Shown here in pieces: positions 17,450 to 26,676 of a stretch of 64,000 nt of DNA. The first letter of the stretch is position 1; the number at the start of each line of letters is the position of its first letter. Below the pieces are notes generated by a model. The model did not search any database and was not told the origin of the DNA. It saw only the letters and a list, made by a program, of their open reading frames with translations. Position numbers and translations under genes: made by a program. The DNA comes from Acuticoccus sp965213555 (GTDB lineage Bacteria; Pseudomonadota; Alphaproteobacteria; Rhizobiales; Amorphaceae): positions 682,001 to 746,000 of the forward strand of contig NZ_OZ243890.1 of NCBI RefSeq assembly GCF_965213555.1, given 5' to 3'.

Positions 17450-19102
17450 TCAGGCCTCGATGAGCCGGTCGGCGGCGGCGCGCGCCTCGTCCGTCACCGT
17501 GGCGCCGGCGAGCATGCGGGCGATCTCCTCGCGCCGCTCGAGTCCGGTGAGACCGCGCACGCTGGTGGCGGTCGTACCGCCGGCGACCGCCTTGGCGATC
17601 AACAGGTGATGGTCGGCGCGTGCTGCCACCTGCGGAGCGTGGGTTATGGACAGGACTTGCAGCCTGTCGGCGAGCCGCGCCATGCGCGCGCCGATGGCGT
17701 CCGACACCGCGCCGCCGACGCCGGTGTCGATCTCGTCGAAGATGAGGGTCGAGGCGGATCCGCGGTCGGCAAGGCATACCTTGAGCGCGAGGAGGAAGCG
17801 TGACAGCTCGCCGCCCGAGGCGACCTTCATGATCGGCCCGGCGGGCGAACCGGGGTTGGTCTGGACGTGGAAGGCGACGTCGTCGAGCCCCTCGGGTCCC
17901 GGCGCCGCGTCCTCACGGTGCACGCTGAAGCGCGCCTTCTCGAGCTTCAGCGGTCCGAGCTCGCGCGCGACCGCTGCCTCCAGCGCCTCGCCCGCCGCGC
18001 CTCGCCGCTCCGACAGGTGCACCGCGGCGCCGCGGTAGGCCTGCTCGGCGGCCGCGACCGCCTGGGACATCGTCGCCGAGCGCGCCTCGCCGGCGTCGAG
18101 GTCGGCGAGGTCGTCCGCCATGCGCGTGGCAAGGTCCGCCAGCTCGTCCACGGGGACCTTGTGCTTGCGGGCGGTGGCGCGCAGCGCGAACAGCCGCTCC
18201 TCGAGCCCCTCCATCTGGTGGGGATCGAAGTCGAGCGCGCGCTGCGCCTCATGGATGGTGCCGCGCGCCGCCTCGAGCGCGTCGAGGGCGGCGCCGAGCG
18301 CGTCCATCACCGGCGTCAGCGCATCCTCCGCCCCGCCGCCCTTGCGCTCCAGCTTGCGCAGGACGCCCGCGAGGGCGGGGATCGGCGAGCGGTGGCCCTC
18401 CAGGCTGGATGCTGCCTCCTCGAGGTCGCCGGCGACCTTCTGCGCCGCTGCCATCTCCTGCCGACGGGCGGCGAGCCGCTCCTCCTCTCCCAGCTCGGGG
18501 TCGAGCCTGGCGAGCTCCTCGGTGGCGGCGCGCAGGTAGTCCGCCTCCTCCCGAGCTGCAGCGAGTTCGGCCTCGTGCTCGGCGAGCTTGTGCTCGGCGT
18601 CCTTCAGGGCACGCCACAGCGCGCCGACGTGGTCTGCCTCGCCGACGAGGCCACCGTAGGCGTCGATGAGGCGGCGGTGCGCACTGCCCGACATCAACGC
18701 GCGATCACCGTGCTGGCCGTGCACCTCGACCAGCGCTGCGCCGACCTGGCGCATGAGGCCGACGCTCACCGGCTGATCGTTGACGAACGCTCGTCCGCGC
18801 CCGTCGGCGCCCAGCGTGCGGCGCAGGATCAACGCGTCCTCCGCGTCGAGCCCAGCCTCGCGCACGATCGCGATGGCAGGATGGTTCGGCGGCGCTGCGA
18901 ACGTCGCGCTGACCGACCCCGCGTCGGCGCCGGAGCGCACCAGCCTGCCGTCCGCCTTCCCGCCAAGGGCGAGGGATAGGGCGTCGAGGAGGATCGACTT
19001 GCCCGCCCCGGTCTCGCCGGTGAGCGCGGTGAAGCCGCCCGAAAGGTCGAGGTCGAGCGCCTCGATCAGAACGATGTCGCGGACGACGAGCCGTGACAGC
19101 AC
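17450..19102 (-). CDS. recN: DNA repair protein RecN (SMC-like ATPase)
   Basis: 550 residues. RecN is a cytoplasmic ATPase that holds DNA ends together during double-strand-break repair. The Walker A motif GETGAGKS is near the N-terminus, a coiled-coil region rich in Glu and Ala fills the middle, and the signature ASGGELSRFLLALK plus Walker B TLIFDEIDTGVGG complete the head at the C-terminus. The start is GTG 19102 (VLSRLVVRDIVLIEALDLDL), the standard RecN N-terminus; the ATG-initiated extension to 19255 is not family-like. bamD lies 47 bp upstream on the same strand, as in many alphaproteobacteria. Confidence 0.96.
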   Translation of the reverse strand: MLSRLVVRDIVLIEALDLDLSGGFTALTGETGAGKSILLDALSLALGGKADGRLVRSGADAGSVSATFAAPPNHPAIAIVREAGLDAEDALILRRTLGADGRGRAFVNDQPVSVGLMRQVGAALVEVHGQHGDRALMSGSAHRRLIDAYGGLVGEADHVGALWRALKDAEHKLAEHEAELAAAREEADYLRAATEELARLDPELGEEERLAARRQEMAAAQKVAGDLEEAASSLEGHRSPIPALAGVLRKLERKGGGAEDALTPVMDALGAALDALEAARGTIHEAQRALDFDPHQMEGLEERLFALRATARKHKVPVDELADLATRMADDLADLDAGEARSATMSQAVAAAEQAYRGAAVHLSERRGAAGEALEAAVARELGPLKLEKARFSVHREDAAPGPEGLDDVAFHVQTNPGSPAGPIMKVASGGELSRFLLALKVCLADRGSASTLIFDEIDTGVGGAVSDAIGARMARLADRLQVLSITHAPQVAARADHHLLIAKAVAGGTTATSVRGLTGLERREEIARMLAGATVTDEARAAADRLIEA

Positions 19103-19149
19103 CGGACCCCCACGCGCGCTGACGTGGACCGCCGCGCCGGGCGGATCGG

Positions 19150-19974
19150 TCAGAGCAGCTTGAACCCTGCGAACGCCCGGCTGATCCAGCTCGACTTGGT
19201 CTCGCTCGGTGCAAATCCGCCGGACTCGAGGAGCGTGTGGGCGTCCCTGTACCACCGACTATCGGGGAAGTTGTGGCCAAGCACCGCCGCGGCGGTCTGC
19301 GCCTCCTCGGTCAGCCCGAGCGTGTAGTACGACTCGGTCAGCCGGAACAGCGCCTCTTCCACGTGCCGCGTGCGCTGGTACTTCTCGACGACGACGCGGA
19401 AGCGGTTGATCGCGGCGAGGTTCTCGTCGCGCTCGAGGTAGTATCGGCCGACCTCCATCTCCTTGCCGGCGATCTGGTCCTGCGCCACCGCCAGCTTGCG
19501 CCGTGCCTCGTCGACGTACTCCGACTCGGGGTACTTCTCGATCAGCTCCTCGAAGGCGGCCATCGCCTTCTGCGTGCCGTCCTGGTCGCGGGTGACGTCC
19601 GGGATCTGCTTGTAGTACGAGCTCGCAATGATGTATTGCGCGTACGCCGCGTCGGGGTCGCGCGGATGCAGGGTGATGAAGCGCTTCGCGGCGTTCACCG
19701 CCTCGGGGTACTGGCCGCGCGAGTAGTTCGCGAACGCCATCATGACCTTGGACCTGCGCCCGAAGTCGGTGTGCGGGTGGAGGCGGTCGACCTCCTCGAA
19801 CTTCACCATCGCAGTACGGTAGTCGCCGGCGTCCATGAGGACGAGGCCCTCGTTGTAGAGCTTGTCCGCGGGCTCCTCCTCGAACTCGATCTCCGTCACC
19901 CGGCTGACCGAGCACCCGGCCAGCGCGACGAGGACGAGGGCGAGCGCCATCGACCGTGCGAGAGACACAAGCAT
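19150..19974 (-). CDS. bamD: Outer membrane protein assembly factor BamD (lipoprotein)
   Basis: 274 residues from ATG 19974. BamD is a periplasm-facing lipoprotein of the BAM complex that inserts beta-barrel proteins. The N-terminal signal peptide ends in lipobox LAGC with lipidated cysteine at residue 21. TPR repeats follow (LYNEGLVLMDAGDYRTAMVK, then YAQYIIASSYYKQIPDVTRD, a BamD hallmark). It stands between lpxC and recN on the same strand, the usual alphaproteobacterial order. The start adopted places the hydrophobic signal directly after two basic residues; an in-frame start at 20010 would add 12 residues. Confidence 0.95.
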   Translation of the reverse strand: MLVSLARSMALALVLVALAGCSVSRVTEIEFEEEPADKLYNEGLVLMDAGDYRTAMVKFEEVDRLHPHTDFGRRSKVMMAFANYSRGQYPEAVNAAKRFITLHPRDPDAAYAQYIIASSYYKQIPDVTRDQDGTQKAMAAFEELIEKYPESEYVDEARRKLAVAQDQIAGKEMEVGRYYLERDENLAAINRFRVVVEKYQRTRHVEEALFRLTESYYTLGLTEEAQTAAAVLGHNFPDSRWYRDAHTLLESGGFAPSETKSSWISRAFAGFKLL

Positions 19975-20080
19975 CGCCTTACCCCAACACTGTTCCACGG
20001 GTCCTACCAACCCCGCCGCCGCCCCGCTAGCGCCGCGCGCCCGTCGGCTCCCGCGACGCCCGCTCGTCGCGCAGGCTGTC

Positions 20081-20926
20081 TCAATTTGGCAACAATTGAA
20101 AGTTTTCGCGCGACGCGAACAGGCGACGCAGCAACGCGTAGTTCAGCCGATGCCCAGCCTTGTGGCTGCGGTAGAGCCCCAGGATGGGCCGCTCCGCCAA
20201 CGCCATGTCGCCGATGGCGTCGAGCAGCTTGTGGCGGGCGAACTCGTCCGCCATCCGCAGCCCCTCCGGGTTGACGACGCGCGAGCCGTCGACGGCGACC
20301 GCGTTGGCCAGCGAGGCGCCGCGACCGTAGCCGCGGCGGCGCATGGCATCGATGTCCTTGACCCGACCAAAGGTGCGCGCGGGGGCGACCTCGCTCGCGT
20401 AGTCACCGCGGTCGAGGTCGAAGGTGACCCGCTGCAGGCCGATGGCGGCGTCCTCGAAGTCGATGGCGACGTCGAAGCATCGTCCCGTTGATGGGATCAG
20501 CGCGGCGAACGCGCCCTTTGCCGCCACCGAGACGGCGCGCAGGACCTTCACGACGGGCGCCGCCCCTGTCGGCTCCGCCACCTCGGCGAGCGCCGTGCGG
20601 AACGGCGCCGCGCTGCCATCGAGGATCGGCACCTCGGGACCGTCGACCCTGATGACCGCGTCCGTGATGCCGAGCGCGGCGAGCGCGCTCATGAGATGCT
20701 CGACGGTGCGCACCTCGACCCCGTCCGCCGCCAGGACCGTGGCGAGCCGCGTCACCACGACGTTGCGCCAGCTTGCTCGCACGGCCCCCGCGCCGTCGCT
20801 GCGTGCGAACACGATGCCGTCCGCGCCGGGGCCCACGACGCAGGAAGCGTCGGCGCCGGTGTGGACGCCGACGCCGGTGAAGGCGACCTCACGCGAGAGG
20901 TGCCGCCGGATCGGCCCGTCCGTCAG
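20081..20926 (-). CDS. lpxC: UDP-3-O-acyl-N-acetylglucosamine deacetylase LpxC, probable CTG start
   Basis: 281 residues. It catalyses the committed step of lipid A synthesis in the cytoplasm, using zinc. Zinc and catalytic motifs are present: EHLMSAL (first His ligand), HKLLDAIGDMAL (second His and Asp ligands) and SHKAGHRLN. The essential N-terminal segment REVAFTGVGVHTG lies upstream of the first GTG (20836), so translation must begin earlier. The only near-cognate start after the ftsZ coding region is CTG 20926, whose CTGA overlaps the ftsZ stop codon, the same geometry as the ATGA overlaps elsewhere in this operon. No ATG, GTG or TTG exists in frame there. Confidence 0.9.
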   Translation of the reverse strand: MTDGPIRRHLSREVAFTGVGVHTGADASCVVGPGADGIVFARSDGAGAVRASWRNVVVTRLATVLAADGVEVRTVEHLMSALAALGITDAVIRVDGPEVPILDGSAAPFRTALAEVAEPTGAAPVVKVLRAVSVAAKGAFAALIPSTGRCFDVAIDFEDAAIGLQRVTFDLDRGDYASEVAPARTFGRVKDIDAMRRRGYGRGASLANAVAVDGSRVVNPEGLRMADEFARHKLLDAIGDMALAERPILGLYRSHKAGHRLNYALLRRLFASRENFQLLPN

Positions 20927-22545
20927 TTCGCCTGGCGGCGTAGGAACGCTGGGATCTCCAGATGGTCGTCGTCGATGGACCGCTGCGCCGGACGGGCGCG
21001 CGAGGCGGGCTCCTCCTCGCGGCGTGGCCTGCGCGGGGGCTGACCGTCGACGCGCTGGCGGGCGCGACGGGGCCGCAAGGCGTCATCCTCGTCCGCCTCG
21101 CGCGCCACCATGTCGGGAGAGGGAAGGCGCGGCACGTCCTCGCGCGCCGCCCTCGCCTGGGCCACCGCGCGGCGGCGTGAGACGCGCGGCTCCACCGGGG
21201 CGTACTCCTCCTCCTCCTCGTCCTCGCGACGGGAAAGGCCGGAGGCGATGCGGCGCAGGAGCCCCATGGGCCGGCGCTCGTCCCCCTCGTAGGCCGCGTA
21301 GTCGCGCGGCTCCGCCGCCGGGACGCGCCCCCGTGCGGCGCGTTCCGGCGCGATGTCGAGGTCGCGCTCGTCCTCCTCGTCGGGGACGTCCGCGTCGTCG
21401 TAGGGCTCGCCGTCGTCGTGGGCGTCGAGGTCGGCCTCGAAGTCCTCGAGCCCCGCCGCCACCGCGGCGATGGCCGCCTCGTTGGGGTCGGGCGCCTCCG
21501 CCGGCGCGACCCCTTGGGTGGCACCGGCGGGGACCGCGTTGCCGCGGATGTCAGTCGGCGCAGCGACCTCCAAGGATTCCTCGTCGATGCCCGTCGCCAC
21601 CACCGACACGCGGATCACGCCGTCGAGGCTGTCGTCGAACGTCGCACCGAAGATGATGTTGGCGTCGTCGTCGACCTCCTCCCGGATGCGGGTCGTCGCC
21701 TCGTCCACCTCGAAGAGGGTGAGGTCCTTGCCGCCCACCACGGACACGAGGAGGCCGCGCGCGCCCTTCATGGAGGTCTCGTCGAGGAGCGGGTTGGAGA
21801 TCGCCGCCTCCGCCGCCTGCAGCGCGCGGTTGTCGCCGGACGCCTCGCCGGTGCCCATCATCGCCTTGCCCATGTTGCGCATGACCGAGCGCACGTCGGC
21901 GAAGTCGAGGTTGATGAGCCCCTCCTTCACCATGAGGTCGGTGATGCAGGCGACGCCCGAGTACAGCACCTGATCGGCCATGGCGAAGGCGTCGGCGAAG
22001 GTCGTCTGCGCGTTGGCGATGCGGAACAGGTTCTGGTTCGGGATGACGATGAGGGTGTCGACGTGCTGGGCGAGCTCGTCGATGCCGTTGTCCGCGAGCT
22101 TGGCGCGCCGCGCGCCCTCGAACTGGAAGGGGCGGGTGACGACCCCGACGGTGAGGATGCCCTGGTCGCGCGCGACGCGGGCGACGACGGGCGCCGCGCC
22201 GGTGCCGGTGCCGCCGCCCATGCCGGCGGTGATGAACACCATGTGCGAGCCGGACAGGTGGTCGGCGATCTCGTCGATGACCTCCTCGGCCGCCGCGCGC
22301 CCGACGTCCGGCTGGGAGCCGGCGCCGAGGCCCTCGGTCACCGCGATGCCCATCTGGATGACGCGCTCGGACTTCGACAGGTTGAGCGACTGCGCGTCGG
22401 TGTTGGCCACCACGAAGTCGCAGCCCTCGAGGCCGGCCTCGATCATGTTGTTGACCGCGTTGCACCCTGCCCCGCCGACGCCGAACACCATGATGCGCGG
22501 CTTGAGCTCAGTGAGGTCGGGCGTCTTGAGGTTGGTGGACGACAT
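20923..22545 (-). CDS. ftsZ: Cell division GTPase FtsZ
   Basis: 540 residues from ATG 22545, with GGGAG 8 bases upstream. FtsZ polymerises into the cytokinetic ring. The tubulin-type GTP-binding motif GMGGGTGTGAAPV is at about 108-120, and NLDFADVRSVM and the T7-loop region follow. After the globular core (to about residue 320) comes a long, acidic and then Arg/Glu-rich disordered linker of some 190 residues, longer than in E. coli but normal for Hyphomicrobiales. The conserved C-terminal peptide DDDHLEIPAFLRRQAN binds FtsA and other partners. A 90-bp gap separates it from ftsA. Confidence 0.98.
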   Translation of the reverse strand: MSSTNLKTPDLTELKPRIMVFGVGGAGCNAVNNMIEAGLEGCDFVVANTDAQSLNLSKSERVIQMGIAVTEGLGAGSQPDVGRAAAEEVIDEIADHLSGSHMVFITAGMGGGTGTGAAPVVARVARDQGILTVGVVTRPFQFEGARRAKLADNGIDELAQHVDTLIVIPNQNLFRIANAQTTFADAFAMADQVLYSGVACITDLMVKEGLINLDFADVRSVMRNMGKAMMGTGEASGDNRALQAAEAAISNPLLDETSMKGARGLLVSVVGGKDLTLFEVDEATTRIREEVDDDANIIFGATFDDSLDGVIRVSVVATGIDEESLEVAAPTDIRGNAVPAGATQGVAPAEAPDPNEAAIAAVAAGLEDFEADLDAHDDGEPYDDADVPDEEDERDLDIAPERAARGRVPAAEPRDYAAYEGDERRPMGLLRRIASGLSRREDEEEEEYAPVEPRVSRRRAVAQARAAREDVPRLPSPDMVAREADEDDALRPRRARQRVDGQPPRRPRREEEPASRARPAQRSIDDDHLEIPAFLRRQAN

Positions 22546-22635
22546 TGTTGTCTCCCGTTCTCGTCCCATGCCCGAACCGGGCGCTACGTTGACCGGCGCA
22601 AGCCGGGTCGCTCGATCCGCGGGCCGTTGGGTCCG

Positions 22636-23940
22636 CTAGAAGCTCTCGCGCAGCCAGCGGCCGACGCGGGCGAAGGTGCCGGAGCGGTGCCCCGACGCCT
22701 CGAACAGCGCCGCGGGCGCAAGCTGCGGGTAGATGAGGAGGCCGACGACGGCGGAGAACGCTGCCCCGCGCGCCGCGACCGGTAGGCCCTTCACGCCGAG
22801 GGGGCGGCCCATGCGCACCGGCCGGCCGAACACCGAGCGCGCGACGTCCGTCAGCCCGGTGAGCTGGCTGCCTCCGCCGGTCATGACGATGCGCCGACCG
22901 ATGCGCCCGGCGAAGCCCGAGGCGACGAGGCGGTCGCGAACGAGCTCCAGGATCTCGTCGACGCGCGGGCGGATGATGGTGTTGAGCATCGTGCGCGAGA
23001 TCTGCGTCGGCACGCCGTCGTCGCCGACCGGGTGGATGGCGAGCGTCGCGCGCTCGTCCGCCGCCGACGCGACGGCCGAGCCGTGCAAGGTCTTCAGCCG
23101 CTCCGCCTCCTCGAGGCGGATGGACAGGCCCTGCGCCACGTCCATCGTCACGTGGTGGCCGCCGATGGCGATGGCGTCCACGTGGACGAGGTTGCCGTTG
23201 CAGAAGATCGCGATGGACGACGTGCCGCCCCCGACGTCGACGCACACCGCGCCGAGCTCGCTCTCGTCGTCGACGAGCGCGGCGAGCCCCGAGGCGTAGG
23301 GCGTCGCGACGACGCCGTCGACGTCGAGGTGACAGCGCCCGACGACGAGGCCGAGGTTGTCCTGCGCCGCGCGGTCGGCGGTGACGAGGTTGACGTCGAC
23401 GCCGAGGACGTCGCCGATCATCCCGCGCGGGTCGCTGATGCCGTCCTGTCCGTCGAGGGAGTAGCCGATGGGCAGCGCGTGCAAGGCGGTTCGTCCGTCC
23501 CTGATCTGGTGACGCCCCGACGCGGCGAGGACGCGGCGGATGTCCGCCTCGCGCACTGCGCCGGCATCGAGGTCGACCTTGGCCCCGAACGACTCGGAGG
23601 AGAGCCGCCCTGCGGTCTGCGTGACGATAAGCGATTCGACCGTCACGCCAGCCATTTGCTCGGCGGCATCCACCGCTCGACGGATCGCCCGCTCGGCCCG
23701 CTCGAGGTCGACGACGGCGCCGGACTTGACGCCGCGCGACTGCTGGTAGCCGTAGCCGATGACCTCGATGGCGTGGGTGCGCCCGGCGAGGAGCTCCTCC
23801 TCCGGGGCCGGCTTCAGCTTGGCGATCAGGCAGGCGACCTTGGCGGACCCCACGTCGAGGACGCACACCGTGGAGCCGCGCGTCGGGGCGACGTGGCAGC
23901 GGCGCTGGTCGACGCTTCGGGGCAACTGGATGACGTTCAC
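22636..23940 (-). CDS. ftsA: Cell division protein FtsA
   Basis: 434 residues. FtsA is an actin-like ATPase that tethers FtsZ to the membrane. Actin-fold motifs: VLDVGSAKVACLIAK (phosphate 1), VCVDVGGGTSSIAIF (phosphate 2) and RRIVMTGGGSQLTG (adenosine). The C-terminal GRWLRESF is the amphipathic membrane-targeting helix. The start is GTG 23940, whose GTGA overlaps the ftsQ stop codon. The same frame stays open for 300 codons farther upstream, inside ftsQ, but those residues are low-complexity shadow. Confidence 0.97.
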   Translation of the reverse strand: MNVIQLPRSVDQRRCHVAPTRGSTVCVLDVGSAKVACLIAKLKPAPEEELLAGRTHAIEVIGYGYQQSRGVKSGAVVDLERAERAIRRAVDAAEQMAGVTVESLIVTQTAGRLSSESFGAKVDLDAGAVREADIRRVLAASGRHQIRDGRTALHALPIGYSLDGQDGISDPRGMIGDVLGVDVNLVTADRAAQDNLGLVVGRCHLDVDGVVATPYASGLAALVDDESELGAVCVDVGGGTSSIAIFCNGNLVHVDAIAIGGHHVTMDVAQGLSIRLEEAERLKTLHGSAVASAADERATLAIHPVGDDGVPTQISRTMLNTIIRPRVDEILELVRDRLVASGFAGRIGRRIVMTGGGSQLTGLTDVARSVFGRPVRMGRPLGVKGLPVAARGAAFSAVVGLLIYPQLAPAALFEASGHRSGTFARVGRWLRESF

Positions 23941-24833
23941 CTCTGCGCCTCCACGATCGCCGCGGCCAACGGGTCGATGGGAGCCGCGCCCGCCGCCTCG
24001 GCGATGGCCGCGGCGAGGAGGTCGGCCGGCTCCTCCGACGCGTCGCGCGTCCCGTCCGATGCCACGTAGAGCTCGCTGTCGGCCTGGGGATCGAGCTCGA
24101 TGACGGTGCGGTCGGCGAGGCGCATGTCGACGACGATGGGCTCCAGGGTGATCGTGCCCTGCGCCTCGATGTCGGCGAGCCGCTGCAGCGCCTCGGCCGC
24201 GCCGTCCTCGGGCAGCCGCACCGTCGCTCCCGTGTCGAACACGAGGTCCCATCGCCGCTCGTTGATGAGGATCGCCGCGCGGGTGCGGATCTCGTAGAGC
24301 GGGCTCGAGGACAGCACCTCGCGGGCGTCGCGGACGGCGTGGTTGGCACCGCGCCCCGCGACCAGCGGCAGCTCGGCGAAACGCGGCGGCACCTCGTCGG
24401 CAAGGACGGTGCCGTCGTCGGCGATCAGCACCTCGGACCCGTCGATGCGCCAGCGCGCGAAGGCCGACGCCTCGTCGATGGTGACGTCGAGCGTGCCCGG
24501 CAGCACCTTGCGCACCGTGGCGCGCGTGACCCACGGCAACGCCTCGAGCCGCTGGCGCATGGCCTCGACGTCCACGGACAGGAGCGTCCCGTCTGGCTCG
24601 AGGCCGACCGAGGCGACGATGGCGCTGTCCGAGGTCTCCTTCTGCCCGGCAAGCTTGACGTAGCGCACCTCGAAGCCGCCGAACCTTGCCACCGCGTCGA
24701 TGGCTTCGCCGGGGTCGGGCGCGTAGGCGAGCCCGGCGCCGCAGGTGCCGACGAGCACCGCCGCTGTGAGCAGGCGCGTCGGCAGCGGGCCGGCGAGGCG
24801 CGAGCGCAGCGCGCGCGAGGTCAGCGCCGGCAC
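23937..24833 (-). CDS. ftsQ: Cell division protein FtsQ
   Basis: 298 residues. FtsQ is a bitopic inner-membrane divisome protein that recruits FtsL, FtsB and later proteins. A short basic N-terminus is followed by one transmembrane segment (about residues 20-38) and a periplasmic POTRA domain (VRYVKLAGQKETSDSAI, then LPWVTRATVRKVLPGTLDV). It begins at GTG 24833, overlapping the end of ddl by 13 bases, and its last codon overlaps the ftsA start. The C-terminal 40 residues are Ala/Glu-rich and probably disordered. Confidence 0.95.
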   Translation of the reverse strand: MPALTSRALRSRLAGPLPTRLLTAAVLVGTCGAGLAYAPDPGEAIDAVARFGGFEVRYVKLAGQKETSDSAIVASVGLEPDGTLLSVDVEAMRQRLEALPWVTRATVRKVLPGTLDVTIDEASAFARWRIDGSEVLIADDGTVLADEVPPRFAELPLVAGRGANHAVRDAREVLSSSPLYEIRTRAAILINERRWDLVFDTGATVRLPEDGAAEALQRLADIEAQGTITLEPIVVDMRLADRTVIELDPQADSELYVASDGTRDASEEPADLLAAAIAEAAGAAPIDPLAAAIVEAQR

Positions 24834-25732
24834 GAGGCATCCTCCACCATCGCCGCCACCAGCGCGTCGAAGGAGAGGCCCGCGTGCGCTGCCAACTCCG
24901 GCACCAGGGAGGTTTCGGTCATGCCGGGCTGAGTGTTGACTTCAAGGCACACGAGTTGGTTCTTTTCCGGATCATATCGGAAGTCGGCACGCGACACGCC
25001 GCGGCACCCCAGGGCTCGGTGAGCCCTCAACGTCAACTCTTGAATGTTTTGGTAAAGATTTGGTTGAAGCCGTGCCGGCAGGATGTGTTCCGATCCCCCA
25101 AATTGATACTTTGCGTCGAAGCCATAGAAGCTTTCGCTGAGCGGTACGATGTCGATGACGTCCCATACCGTGTCGCCGAACGCGGCGCAGGTAAGCTCAC
25201 GACCGGCAACATACTTCTCCGCCATCACCTCGTCGCCGTAGGCCCAGTCCGGCGCGAGGAGCTCGGCAGGCGGCCGGTTGGCCCCCTCGGGCACGATGAG
25301 GACGCCAAGGGACGACCCCTCGGCGACCGGCTTCACCACGTAGGGCGGGGCCATGGCGTGCCGCTCGGCGGCCTCGAAGCGAGAGCAGGTCACGTGCTCG
25401 GCGACGGGGATCCCGGCGCGCGCCATCACCGCCTTGGCGCGGTCCTTGTTCATGGCGAGCGCGGAGGCGAGCACGCCGGAGTGCGTGTAGGGGATCGCAT
25501 GGAACTCCAGGATGCCCTGCACCGAGCCGTCCTCGCCGAACGGCCCGTGCAGCGCGTTGAAGGCGACGTCCGGGCGCGCCTCGCGCAGCCGGTCGACGAG
25601 GTCGCGGCCGACGTCGAGCCGCACCACGTCGTAGCCGCCGCGCTCGAGCCCCGCGGCGCAGGCCTCGCCGCTCTTCAGGCTGACCGGACGCTCGGCGGAG
25701 AGCCCGCCCATGAGGACCGCGACGCGCGTCAT
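24821..25732 (-). CDS. ddl: D-alanine--D-alanine ligase
   Basis: 303 residues. A cytoplasmic ATP-grasp enzyme that makes the D-Ala-D-Ala dipeptide for MurF. Seen: VAVLMGGLSAERPVSLKSG at the start, NALHGPFGEDGSVQG, the ATP-binding VVKPVAEGSSLGV, the Mg2+-binding CLEVNTQPGMTETSLVP near the C-terminus, and SRADFRYD. The ATG at 25732 overlaps the murB stop as ATGA. Position between murB and ftsQ is the standard alphaproteobacterial order, corresponding to ddlB of other species. Confidence 0.97.
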   Translation of the reverse strand: MTRVAVLMGGLSAERPVSLKSGEACAAGLERGGYDVVRLDVGRDLVDRLREARPDVAFNALHGPFGEDGSVQGILEFHAIPYTHSGVLASALAMNKDRAKAVMARAGIPVAEHVTCSRFEAAERHAMAPPYVVKPVAEGSSLGVLIVPEGANRPPAELLAPDWAYGDEVMAEKYVAGRELTCAAFGDTVWDVIDIVPLSESFYGFDAKYQFGGSEHILPARLQPNLYQNIQELTLRAHRALGCRGVSRADFRYDPEKNQLVCLEVNTQPGMTETSLVPELAAHAGLSFDALVAAMVEDASCRR

Positions 25733-26676
25733 GCGGCCTCCATGAAGGCCGGGACGGCCTCGCCCCTCGGCACGCCGACGCGCTTGATCTCCCACTCCAG
25801 CGCAACGCCGGTGGCGGCGCGGACGCGGCCGCGCACGGTCTCGCCGAGCCGCTCAAGGTCGTCGGCGCTCGCCTCGCCGAGGTTCAGCATGAAGTTGGCG
25901 TGCAGCGTCGACACCTGCGCGCCGCCGATGACGAGGCCGCGGCAGCCCGCGCGGTCGACGAGCTGCCAGGCCTTCTCCCCAGGCGGGTTCTTGAAGGTCG
26001 AGCCGCCGGTGCGCGACCGCACCGGCTGCGTCTCCTCGCGCCGCTCGGTGATGGCCTCCATCTCGGCAACGATCGCGCCGCGGTCGCCGGGCGCGCCCTC
26101 GAAGGTCGCCTCGGTGAACACGAGGTCCGCCGGTGCCGCCGAGTGGCGGTAGGCGAAGCCGAAGTCCGCGTTGGTGAGGACGTGCACCGCGCCGCGCCGG
26201 TCGACGGCACGCGCGGCGACGAGGCGGTCCTTGGTCTCCGTGCCGTAGGCGCCGGCGTTCATGCGCAGCGCGCCGCCGATGGCGCCGGGGATGCCACGGT
26301 AGAAGGCGAGCCCGGCGAGGCCGGCGTCCGCCGCCGCCCGCGCCGCCTTCACGTCCGGCAGCGCGGCCCCCACCGTGAGGCGCGTGTCGAGGACCCGCGC
26401 GTGGCCAAAGCCGCGGGCCGACAGGCGGACGACGACGCCGGGGATGCCACCATCCCGGACCAGCGTGTTGGAGGCGAGGCCGAGGACCGTGACGGGGACG
26501 TCCGCCGGCAGGGCGCGCATGAGTGTGACGAGGTCCGCCTCGTCCGCCGGGCTGAACAGGAGCTGCGCGGGGCCGCCGACCCGGAACCACGTAAGCTCGG
26601 CGAGGGGGCGGTTCGGGTCCAGCCGTCCGCGCAGTCCGGCGCCGGCGAGCAGGGGGACGAGGTCGGCGCGGCTCAT
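25729..26676 (-). CDS. murB: UDP-N-acetylenolpyruvoylglucosamine reductase
   Basis: 315 residues. A FAD enzyme that reduces enolpyruvyl-UDP-GlcNAc to UDP-MurNAc with NADPH. The FAD-binding segment (ALPADVPVTVLGLASNTLVR, GIPGAIGGALRMNAGAYG) and the catalytic RSRTGGSTFKNP, with the proton-donor Ser, are present; the C-terminal Glu follows TLHANF. This is the type IIa form lacking the Tyr loop. ATG 26676 overlaps the murC stop by 4 bases. Confidence 0.97.
   Translation of the reverse strand: MSRADLVPLLAGAGLRGRLDPNRPLAELTWFRVGGPAQLLFSPADEADLVTLMRALPADVPVTVLGLASNTLVRDGGIPGVVVRLSARGFGHARVLDTRLTVGAALPDVKAARAAADAGLAGLAFYRGIPGAIGGALRMNAGAYGTETKDRLVAARAVDRRGAVHVLTNADFGFAYRHSAAPADLVFTEATFEGAPGDRGAIVAEMEAITERREETQPVRSRTGGSTFKNPPGEKAWQLVDRAGCRGLVIGGAQVSTLHANFMLNLGEASADDLERLGETVRGRVRAATGVALEWEIKRVGVPRGEAVPAFMEAA

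Noticed and set aside
22508..24403. 631-codon minus-strand frame across ftsA and ftsQ
   Set aside because: Out of phase with both genes, Arg/Pro-rich, no domain.
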